From Tetracentron sinense (taxonomy: Eukaryota > Streptophyta > Magnoliopsida > Trochodendrales > Trochodendraceae), in assembly GCA_015143295.1 (NCBI GenBank), contig CM026571.1:30222505-30286504 (forward strand): a stretch of DNA of 64,000 nucleotides, read 5' to 3'. Below the pieces are notes generated by a model. That model made no database searches. It saw nothing but the letters and a program-made list of their open reading frames with translations, and was not told where the DNA came from. Positions 46,948-56,618 of this stretch are shown in pieces. Position numbers and translations under genes: made by a program. How positions within the stretch are numbered: position 1 is the first letter of the stretch; the number at the start of each line of letters is the position of its first letter.

Positions 46948-47388
46948 GCAGTACTTTCATGTCGGCAGGTTCACTAGTCTCTTTTGACATTTGTGCTCCG
47001 GGTCCTTGGATAGAGGAGGACTATAGCAAGGAGGAGCCATATATGGAGCTAGCAGTAGAGTCTCAAGTGGAGGCAAAGGACTTAGACCATTGACCCATGG
47101 GGTTAACTATTGAGAGAGAGAGTTATATTACTTTTGTATTTTGATAGGTGGGCATGTCCACCTTTACTTGCTATGTTTTGTATATAAAAACTTGGAATAC
47201 TTGTCAGGTATATAGAAAAGAAAAAAATTAGTTTGTGCTTCCGCAATACTTTAGCTTCCGCACTCTGTATTATATCCCTACTAGATCATGTTATGCCTTG
47301 TTCATTACTAGATGGTTTGTCAGGTTAAGTACAGTCACACCTAAAGTATCCCTTAACTCGTAGGAGGTATTTTGGGTCAAAACAGAAG

Positions 47389-47400
47389 TGGTATCAGAGC
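47389..47400 (+). other. E2 primer-binding site (tRNA-iMet)
   Basis: TGGTATCAGAGC lies four bases (GAAG) after the 5' LTR. Confidence 0.92.
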
Positions 47401-47701
47401 CTAGGCATTAGAGTCCCTAGGGTCACTTAGAACTGATACTATGATTGAACAAGGCCTTAGGTCAAAGAGAGGAGTCATATTCTAAGTATAGACTAATGAG
47501 TTAGTCTTAGTCCATAACCGGTTGGGAAACCAACCACACTTAGTAACCTACGCTAGAAAACAAATGTATGCTTGTCACGTTGCTATGTATACCTTAAATG
47601 AATTGTCATATGCTTAATAAATGTTAAGTGATTGTGAAAATTGTTACTAAATGAGTATCCAAGTTAGACTCACGTTGTACTGTCGTTCTCAAGATTTGAT
47701 T

Positions 47702-48926
47702 ATGAGACGCGGTACTCGGGGTCACAGATACAATACGAGGGGGAGTGGAAGTGATGCCCCTTCGGGTGACGAGCAACCCGACTTTGCTCAAGCTTTTGCA
47801 TCTATAGCCGAGACTTTGGCTATGCTATCAGCTAGGCCGGTTGCTGTTACTCCTGCTGCACCTACACCTCCTCCTATACACTATGCTTCAGGATTGGATG
47901 CATTTAGGAGATTGCGTCCTCTTATCTTCTTCAATACTACTGACCCGATGGTTGCAGAAGCATGGGTAATGTAACTAGAGAAGATTTTCAGAGTGCTCCA
48001 CTGCACGGATGAGCAGCAAGTGGACTGGGCCACCTTTGTAATGGATAATGCGGCCGAACACTGGTGGAGAGCCACACAGAGACAGAGGGAGTCCACCAAG
48101 TCAGGAGAATCTTGAACATGGCCGGAGTTTTTGGATGTCTTCTATAAGCAGTACTTCCCAGCTGTTGTCAGAGAACAGAAGGAGATTGAATTTATGACTC
48201 TCGAGCAGGGAGAGTTGAGTGTGGCCGACTATGAGGCTACATTTGTAGAATTATCAAGATTTGCACCTCATCTTCTCGCTTCAGAGCTTATGCGAGTAAG
48301 GAAGTTTGAGCGAGGGTTGAAGCCTTCCATTAGAGACAGGGTCTTGATGTTCCAGGTGGGCACCTCGGGAGAGGTTGTGAGCAAGGCAAAGCTCGCCGAG
48401 AGGAATTCGGAAGAATTCTTCAAGAGGAGAGAGATACCTCGAGGCCAGCTTAGTAGTTCGGGGTCGGTGGAGAAGAGGGCTAGGACCGTCCCTTATCAGA
48501 CAGGCAGGCCGATGCGATCACAGAGACCTCCCTTGGTACCAGACATCTTGCCCGACTGCTACACCAGTACCTCGTCCCATTTTTTCATAGACCACCTGAT
48601 ATACGCCACCTACATCCTCATCATCATTTGAGGAATGCCCTTATTGTGGCCGGAGGCACAAGCCCGGGGAGTGTCGCAAAATTTCAGGCAGATGTTTTCA
48701 TTGGGAAGATATGAGCCATCTGATCAGGGATTGCCCTTGTAGGCAGTTGCAGACCGCCCAGCCTCAGGGGAGTAGGCCCCCAGTTCGACAGACTTCCCAG
48801 CAAGGGTCTTCGCAGGCTTCTGTATCTCGACCCACACAGCCTATACGACCACCTCGCAAGGCAAATCAAGGTCGGGTCTTTGCCTTGTAGAATGGGACGC
48901 ACGTGCATCCAACGATGTCGTGCAAG
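47702..48926 (+). pseudogene. E2 gag with stops
   Basis: Starts MRRGTRGHRYNTRG. Stops at 47972 (TAA) and 48113 (TGA) interrupt an otherwise clear gag (EFLDVFYKQYFPAVVREQKEIEF, SVADYEATFVELSRFAPHL, RVRKFERGLKPSIRDRV). A frameshift near 48560-48620 moves the zinc-knuckle region (CPYCGRRHKPGECR, CFHWEDMSHLIRDC) to another frame, and a second shift near 48890 restores it. It ends ASNDVVQ at the intron. Gag forms the particle; the zinc knuckle packages RNA. Confidence 0.8.
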
Positions 48927-49061
48927 GTACGCTATAATGCTAAAGTTTCAGATTGTGAATGGTTGTTATTATATAATGTGATTGCTTATGTGTATAACAT
49001 ACTACCTATGCTTATGTATTCTTGCGTGAAATCTATTGACATGAAGAAAATAATTACACAG
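48927..49061 (+). other. E2 intron between gag and protease
   Basis: GTACGC...ACACAG, 135 bp. Unspliced, the frame stops within four codons. Spliced, CAA-G joins GT-GCC to give ASNDVVQGALLVNECLARVL without a shift. Confidence 0.75.
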
Positions 49062-50436
49062 GTGCCTTACTAGTAAATGAATGTCTGGCTCGAGTGTTGA
49101 TCGACACAGGATCCACTCATTCGTTTGTATCACCTAGTTTTGCAAAGGATTTTGCATCCGAGTCCAGTCTGTTGAAGCATGAGTTAACCATTTTGACTCC
49201 GCTTGGCAAGTCAATGGATACAGACCGGATATACAAGGACTGTGTAGTTCAAGTGGGACAGAATGAGTTGTTGGCCAATCTCATTATCCTAAATTTCCAA
49301 GATTTGGATTTCGATATCATACTCGGGATGGATTGGTTGTCGTCTCATCACGGCCATGTGGCATGCTTTGAGAAGGTGGTGAACTTCGAGCCGAAAGGAG
49401 TAAAGTCGTTCCATTTTTGGGGATTGCAAAGAAGAGGCATAGCTCGCTTCGCAGCTTTGAGTTTGGCGAACCCAGAGGCACCGAACTCCTCAGTCATTTT
49501 GTTTATGAGGGAGTTCTTGGATGTGTTTCCGGAAGAACTTCTCGGATTGCCTCCTGATCGAGAGATCAAGTTCGCGATTGAGCTTGCTCCGGGCACAGTT
49601 CCAATTTCAAGAGCACCTTATTGGATGGCCCCTATCGAACTCAAGAAGTTGAAGGTGCAGTTAGAAGAACTGCAAAGCCTGGGGTTCATTAGGCCAAGTG
49701 TCTCAGCGTGGGGTGCCCCAGTGTTATTTGTGAAGAAGAAAGACGGTTCAATGTGTATGTGTATTGATTACTGACAGTTAAATAAGGTCATGATCAAGAA
49801 CTGTTATCCTTTACCACGAATAGACAATTTATTCGACCAGTTAAAGGGAGTGACATTCTTCTCCAAAATTGATCTAAAGTCAGGGTATCATCAATTGAAG
49901 ATCAAGGAGGAAGATATTCCGAAGTTGGCTTTCAGGACTCAGTACGGACACTACGAGTTCCTTGTCATGCCTTTTGGTTTGACAAATGCACCGGCAGCAT
50001 TCATTGATTTGATGAACCGGGTGTTCAGGTCTTATCTTGATCAGTGTATCGTGGTGTTCGTCAACGATATCTTGGTATATTCCCCAACACGGGAGGATCA
50101 TGATCGAGACCTTCGCATTGTTCTTGAGACGCATCGAGAGCATAAACTATATGCCCAGCTAAGCAAGTGCGAATTCTGGTTTGAGAAAGTAGCATTTCTC
50201 GTCGAGGGCATTGCAGTGGATCCAGCAAAGATAGAGGCAGTGATGAACTGGGAGAGACCTAAGAGTGTCACAGAGATACGTAGTTTCCTCAGTTTGGCAA
50301 GCTACTACCGGAGATTTGTAGAGGGATTCTCCAGTTTGGCTGCTCCTCTCACTTACTTGACAAGGAAAAATGCCAAGTTTACCTGGAGCGACAAGTGTGA
50401 GAGTAGCTTTATAGAGTTGAAGAAGAGGCTCACTAC
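49062..50436 (+). pseudogene. E2 pol, first part: protease, RT, start of RNase H
   Basis: Protease RVLIDTGSTHSFVSPSF opens the segment, followed by ILGMDWLSSHHGHV. Reverse transcriptase has [21 protein letters not shown] (TGA at 49772 where R is expected), [13 protein letters not shown] and [10 protein letters not shown]. The catalytic box reads FVNDILV: the codon at 50063-50065 is AAC, so the first of the two catalytic aspartates is replaced by asparagine. The segment runs into RNase H ([20 protein letters not shown]) up to KKRLTT, where the solo LTR is inserted. Confidence 0.88.
50431..50436. other. Duplication CACTAC, left copy
   Basis: Repeated at 52209-52214. Removing the LTR and one copy restores the frame (KKRLTT to [11 protein letters not shown]). 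The true duplication is probably 5 of these 6 bases. Confidence 0.85.
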
Positions 50437-52208
50437 GTCTCGCAACCCAAAATACCCCTTAGGAGTTAGGGATACTTTGACTCGTGACTGCTGTATCATA
50501 CATCCATATAATACATAAGGCACACATAGAGACCTGTTAGAATACATAGACAACATAGCGGAAACGATTTAAAATGCACAACAGAAACAAATTACACTAA
50601 ACATAGCGAAAGCAAAGTAATTACTCCTATAACTTGGTCCAAACGTGAACCAACAAAACACAACTGTATATGTAACCAAAAGGTGGAGTGGACAAGTCCC
50701 ACTCTCACTTAACAAAATATCATGTATCTCTCCTAACTACCATCGATCAACAGAAATTGAAGTCACGACACCTATCTACTGAACCATCGTCCTGGTAGTG
50801 ATCCATAGAAGGCTTCGGGTTGAAGTACTCCTCCTCTACCCAACGTTTCGTGCCACACAAATCAAAAGGGACCCAAGCACATACCAATGATAACAAATAT
50901 CGGTTGAGCGTGGAATACTTAGCATATACAAACTAATAACAATAAAGCAATAGTAACATAGAGCATACGAATCATGGAGACTAAAATCCTCAAAACATGT
51001 AAGAGCGTGAAAACCATGTATAGCATATGTGATGAAATCCGAAACCAAAACCAATACCATGTGAGTCAAGCGATAATCATAGCGTTATGAGTTCTTAGAG
51101 TTCATAGAGTTCATGGAGTTGCTTAGAGTCATTTATAATCCGTAGAGACATAGAGATACCATAGAGCAAAACCATAGAGCCAATACCATAGAGATCTTAG
51201 AGCATTTCATTTGTGATCCTTAGAGCTTATGAGACGATCTTAGAGATATCATGGAGTTCTTGTGAGTGTGTATCATGATCCTTAGAGCTTGTGAACCGAT
51301 CTTAGACAAATCATGGAGTTGCTTAGATATTCCTTATAAGTCATTTGTTCGAAAACCCTTTTTTGTAGCATTGAAGAAATCCATGGAAAACATCGATGCG
51401 AGACATGCGAGCATATGAGCATACAAGAGCACTAGCATATTTTTACACCCAAAAACTCTTAGAGGCATTAAATCAAATACTTAGAGTGCATCATAATGAT
51501 AACTTACATCCAAGTGTAAAACATCATTTCACAATATAACAAAGCAAGGTACATATATAGTAGATAATAAGAAGAACAACTCAAGGTAACTGGTAGTATT
51601 GCAAGATTGGTAGTAGAGTGTATCTACCTTGAAGAAATTAGTGATTTTGATTCCAAAAGCTTGAACAAGTGAGAACCTTGAGTTCTTTGTCAAGAAACAC
51701 CAAAGGAATGAAAGGATCTTGATCTTCCTTCAAGCTTGTGCAACACCTAGCTCTCTCCTTCTTCTTCCTCTTCAAAAGCTCTCAAAATAGGGCACAAAGG
51801 GTTTTTGAAACCCTAAGGCACGAATCCAGCCCTTATATCGGTGGTTTCAACCGAGAGATTGGTTGAAAATACCCTCTCTAGAATTTTTCCCCATACAAAA
51901 AAGTTAATCGTTCGATAGCTACCGAGCGATCAGTATAAGACCGGTCGTTCGGAGGTTATCACCGAGCGATTGGTGATCCCCTGTTTTACTGCAAATCCCT
52001 GTTTTCACTACTTGAATCTTCTCCAATCTCATTCCTAACACCTTAAATGCTTAAAACACACTCCTTAATGATATGTAGACTTATTAGAACATGCCCGCCC
52101 TAAATCTAAACACGTCTATTAACATAAGGCCCATTAGTGTACAAAACCACAATTGAGCACTATTCACACACTGTTCACTACTTAGTAAAACAAAGATTCG
52201 AAGTTCTA
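50437..52208 (-). mobile_element. Solo LTR (F5) in E2 RNase H
   Basis: 1772 bp. Read on the minus strand it starts TAGAACTTCG, with GAGCGATCGGT-type motifs (about 51903-51975), a GATATAAGG TATA box (about 51832-51840), a TTCAAG/GTAGAT site near 51635, GAGTTCATAGAG-type repeats (about 51080-51330) and a worn AGTATTCCACGCTC palindrome at about 50905-50918. It ends GGGTTGCGAGAC. No coding region. Confidence 0.85.
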
Positions 52209-52214
52209 CACTAC

Positions 52215-54066
52215 AGCTCCGGTCCTTACAGTGCCATCCGGGAGTGGTGGCTTCGTGGTTTATAGTGATGCTTCGCACGTCGGGTTAGGATGTGTCTTGA
52301 TGCAAGATAAGAAAGTTATTGCCTATGCTTCAAGGCAATTAAAGGATCATGAAAAGAACTACCCTACACACGACGTAAAGCTTGCCGCCGTTGTGTTTGC
52401 ATTGTAGATATGGCGACACTATCTCTACGGGGAGCAGTTCGATGTGTTCACAAATCACAAAAGCCTTAAGTATTTGTTTTCCCAGAACGAGTTGAACTTG
52501 AGGCAACGGAGATGAATGGAGTTCTTGAAGGATTATGAATGCTCTATTCAATACCATCCAGGCAAGGCGAATGTGGTGGCCGATGCACTTAGTAGGAAGT
52601 CTCATGGACTCTTGGCTCACATGATAGTGCAAGAATGGAAGTTGTTGGAGGATGCATCTAACCTCGACATCAGTTTCAGTCTCCCTACCATTGGGTCGGT
52701 AATGGCTAATATCACCGTTAGACCTACATCCTGGGCATGATCCGAGAGATGCAAGAAACGGATGTCGAGCTCCTCACTTACCGGGACAAGGCAGTTAGCA
52801 AGGGTAGCAAGGATTTTGGTGTGAGGGATGATGGGACTATCACCTTCAAGGGATGATGAGACTATCACCTTGAAGGAGCACTTTTGATGGCGGAACATGA
52901 AGAAGGAAATAGCAGAGAATGTGTCTAAGTGCTTGGTGTGCCAGCAAGTTAAGGCCGAGCACATAAGGCCGGCAGGTCTGTTACAATCCCTCCCTATTCC
53001 CGAGTGGAAATGGGAGAACATTTCTATGGATTTCATTATGGGATTGCCACGAACGGCTAGAAGCTCCGATGCTATATAGGTCGTGGTCGATAGATTAACA
53101 AAGTCCGCCCATTTCTTATCGTATCAGACTACTTTCAACTCGAATAAGCTAGTAGTGCTGTACATCAAGGAAATAGTTCGGTTGCACTGAGTGCCAGTGA
53201 GCATCGTGTCGGACAGGGATCCTACATTTACTTTCAGGTTCTAAAAGAGCTTCCAGAGTGCTATGGGTTCCTGTTTAGACTTCAGCATAGCTTTCCATCC
53301 TCAGACTGACGGGCAAACCGAGAGGGTGAATCAGGTGATAGAGGATATGCTTCGGGCCTGCATACTTGACTTCAAGGGCAGTTGGAAAGATCACTTGCCT
53401 TTATTTGAGTTCGCCTACAACAACAGTTATCAGGCGAGCATCCAGATGGCACCTTTCGAAGTTTTATATGGGTGAAGTTGTAGGTCTCCATTATATTGGG
53501 ATGAAGTCGGAGAGAGGAAGGCATTGGGCCTTGAATTGATTGAGTAAACCACAGACAGGGTCAAGGTGATCAGGGAAAGATTGAAGGCAACATAGGACCG
53601 ACAGAAGAGCTATGCAGACAAACGTAGGAGGGATCTTGAATTCATGGTTGGTGACCTGGGGTTTGTCAAAATTTTGCCAACTAAGGGCATCATGAGGTTC
53701 AGGAAGCGAGGAAAGATCAATCCGAGATATGTAAGTCCATTCGAGATCATCACTAGAGTTGGTGAGGTAGCTTACCGTGTTGCCCTACCCGATCATATGG
53801 CGGTGGTCCACAATGTATTCGACGTTTCTATGCTCCATAAATATATCTCGGATCCATCCCATGTCATCGAACTTGATTTAGTAGAAATCCGAGAAAATCT
53901 CACATTAGTAGAGCAACCAGTTCAGATCTTGGATAGGCGAGATCAAGTCTTGCGCAACAAGACCATTCCTCTTGTCCTTGTAAGATGGCAACATCATTCG
54001 ATGGAAGAGGCTACATGACAGCATGAGGCCGAAACAAAAGAGAAATATCCTCACTTGTTTGTTTAG
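52215..54066 (+). pseudogene. E2 pol, second part: RNase H, integrase, chromodomain
   Basis: RNase H resumes with [16 protein letters not shown] and [12 protein letters not shown], with stops at 52405 and 52513. Near 52740-52890 a frameshift, a roughly 33-bp duplication and a deletion have removed the first half (His-His) of the integrase zinc finger; KCLVCQQVK remains. The integrase core has VDRLTKSAHF, VSDRDPTFTF and HPQTDGQTERVNQVIEDMLRAC with several stops. The chromodomain PLVLVRWQHHSMEEAT ends the protein, with a stop where tryptophan is expected. Chromodomains direct integration to particular chromatin. Confidence 0.85.
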
Positions 54067-54145
54067 TTTCCTTGGTGTTATGTATGATTGTTGTCTTTTG
54101 TATCTTCGTATGTATCGTCCAAATTTCAAAGATGAAATTTTTGTA

Positions 54146-54157
54146 AGGGCGGGAGAA
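54146..54157 (+). other. E2 polypurine tract
   Basis: AGGGCGGGAGAA lies directly before the 3' LTR, preceded by a GATGAAATTT relic of the gypsy GACGAAATT signature. Confidence 0.8.
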
Positions 54158-56249
54158 TGTAGCACCCTGGAACTTTTCGTACCTAATGAACAGTGTCTTC
54201 ATAGACAATTGGCCTTTTATGTAGTCCTATTAATAATTCATGAGAAATTGAATGTCAGTGACATATGGGCAGCGTGAACAAGGGGGTTTAAGACCCTAAA
54301 AATGTTGAGGAAAAGGTTGGAAATGCCCCAAGGGGTCTGCAGTTGAAAAATGATGAAAATCTAGGATTGAAGGTCGATAGCCACATGGCGACGATCGATC
54401 GTCATGAGCTTGTCATGAGCCCAGAAATCTGGGCAGCCTTTGGGTTCTTATACGATCGATCGTCCCAAGCATGACGATTGATCGCCGGGGGCCAGGAAAA
54501 TTGGATAGTCTACTGGAGGTGTGGATGATCGATCGTCCCAAGTCGACGATTGATCGTCATCGTGAAAATCTAATTTTTTAAAACACGCGAGAATAAGGGT
54601 TTCAACCCTTGGGCCTATAAATAGGAATACATTTAGGGGTTTTTGGCTTACCCTAAACCTAGAGAGATTGTAAAGGAGATTGAGAGAGGAAGAGAAAGAA
54701 GATTGGGGGTTTGTGGAGTAAAGAAGGAGAAGATCAAGGGAAGTTCCCTCTCACCATTTCAAGGTTGGATCCTCTTCCAAATCAAGGGTTTCTTCAAGAT
54801 CAAGCTTTGATCTTCAAGGTTAGTATAGCCTCCTAACTAACTTGGTAATAACCTAGATATTCTTTAAAGAATGCTTATGGATTTATCTTAGATACTTCAT
54901 TTTCTTGAAATGCTTTAATTTCCCATTAAACAAGATAAAATAATAGTGATGGATGTGTGTAATGGATGATTAGTTGAGGCGATTGGATGCCATGTAAGAC
55001 GTGATTGTTGTTGTGGTGTGATGGAGAAATGGGAAGGGCAAAGTACTCATAATGAATACACTCCATGTGCTTGATGAAATGTTGAACTTGAAAAACATGA
55101 ATAAAATGCTGAAGGGATGTTGCATGCCAAGTGTTTGATGGAATGCTTTCATGAAATTAGAACCAAGACTATGCCATATGAATTAGGGACTTTTCCCCAA
55201 CTAATTGGTAATCATGCTAATATGCTTTACATGTCCCTCAACTCTCACATGTTTATGGAAATCTTGAAAATGTTATATGATGCTTAATTTCATGTCACAT
55301 GATGTCACCTATTGATTATACACAAGTGCTAAGAATCGAAATAACAAGTGAAACTTATCAAGAATATTACACAAGAACTTATAGGAACTTATAAGAAACG
55401 CTCACAAGAAATGGAAATGTCAAGGACGTTGGTAGCCCTGGTTAAGGGTGCTAACCTCTTGCTCACGAGAAAAGCTCACAAGTACATGGTCAAGGAGGTT
55501 GGTAACCCAGGGATGTGCGGGTGCTAATCTCTTGCTCACAAAAAAAGATCTCACAAGTTGCTCACAAGAAAACAAGTACATGGTCAAGGAGGTTGGTAGC
55601 CCAGGGATGTGCGGGTGCTAACCTCTTGCTCACAAGAAAAGATCTCACAAGTTGCTCATAAAAAAGGCTCACAAGTACATGGTCAAGGAGGTTGGTAGCC
55701 TAGGGATGTGCGGGTGCTAACCTCTGGCTCACAAGAAAAGGCTCATATGGTCAAGGAGATTGGTAGCCCAGGTTGTACGGGTACTAATCTCTTGCTCACA
55801 AGAATAACGAAGGAAGGGCTCATAAGAATCGCATAAGGACTCACAAGAACTTATAAGAACTCACACGAACTTATAAGGACCCACTATGGAGAGGAGGAGC
55901 CATATATGAAGCCGGTAGTAGAGCCTCAAGTGGAGGCAAAGGACTTAGACCATTGGCCCCATGGGGGTGACTATTGAGAGAGAGAGTTATATTACTTTTT
56001 TATTTTGATAGGTGGGCATGTCCACCTTTACTTGCTATGTTTTTGTATATAAAAACTTGGAATACTTGTCAGGTATATAGAAAAGAAAAAACTTGGTTTG
56101 CGCTTCCGCAATACTTTAGCTTCCGCATTCTGTGTTATATCCCTACTAGATCATGTTATGCCTTGTTCATTACAGGATGGTTTGCCAGGTTAAGTACAGT
56201 CACACCTAAAGTATCCCTTAACTCCTAGGAGGTATTTTGGGGTGCGGCA
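54158..56249 (+). mobile_element. E2 3' LTR
   Basis: TGTAGCACCCTGG to GGGGTGCGGCA. It keeps a ~200 bp stretch (about 54995-55195) missing from the 5' LTR, and lacks the segment matching about 46595-47020 of the 5' LTR, including the conserved palindrome. TATAAATA at 54616-54623; hairpin repeats at about 55420-55805. Confidence 0.88.
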
Positions 56250-56254
56250 TTGAG

Positions 56255-56576
56255 ATCATCACCACGGTCCAGGAATTTGCTCATCGGGTTACCTTGCTGC
56301 CTCACATGGCGAGTGTGCATAATCTCTTACACATCTCTATGTTGAAAAAGTACATCTCGGATCCTTCGCACATCATCGATTTATATCCATTAAAAGTCCG
56401 AGAAGATTTAACTCTTGTTGAGCAACCGGCTCAAATTTTGGACTGGAAAGAGCAAGTTCTACGCATGAAGGTCATCCCCCTAGTTCTTTTGTGATGGCAA
56501 CACCATGCAATTGAAGAAGCCACATGAGAACGAGAGGATGAAGTTCGCAAAAAGTACCCTCATCTATTTCAATAAG
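56255..56576 (+). pseudogene. E1 integrase end and chromodomain
   Basis: Continues E1 after the TTGAG duplication: ATCATCACCACGGTCCAGG, then ASVHNLLHISMLKKYISDPSH, LTLVEQPAQILDWKEQVLRM and PLVLL..WQHHAIEEAT, a decayed chromodomain. There are stops at the tryptophan and arginine codons of the chromodomain. Confidence 0.82.
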
Positions 56577-56605
56577 GTACGTAAATTTCGGGAACGAAAT
56601 TCTCA

Positions 56606-56618
56606 TAAAGGGGGAGGA
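56606..56618 (+). other. E1 polypurine tract
   Basis: AAAGGGGGAGGA, preceded by the gypsy TTTCGGGAACGAAATTC signature at 56586-56602. Confidence 0.8.

Larger units (their letters stand above)
45052..47384 (+). mobile_element. E2 5' LTR
   Basis: TGTAGTACCCCG to GGGTCAAAACA. In order it holds a GATCGATC cluster (45265-45460), TATAAATA (45511-45518), a CAAG/GTTAGT site (45714/45715), hairpin repeats (46140-46510), an ACTCACACGAACTCATAAGG repeat zone (46550-46815), the conserved palindrome (46931-46947) and TGTCGGCAGGTT. It is about 240 bp longer than the 3' LTR because of different indels. Confidence 0.9.
45052..56249 (+). mobile_element. E2: full-length chromodomain Ty3/gypsy element
   Basis: About 9.4 kb without its own nested solo LTR (50437-52208). 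It has both LTRs, PBS, gag, intron, protease, RT, RNase H, integrase, chromodomain and polypurine tract. The C-terminal chromodomain (VLRNKTIPLVLVRWQHHSMEEAT) points to the Tekay/Del chromovirus group. Stops, frameshifts and a changed RT catalytic residue show it cannot act alone now. Confidence 0.9.
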
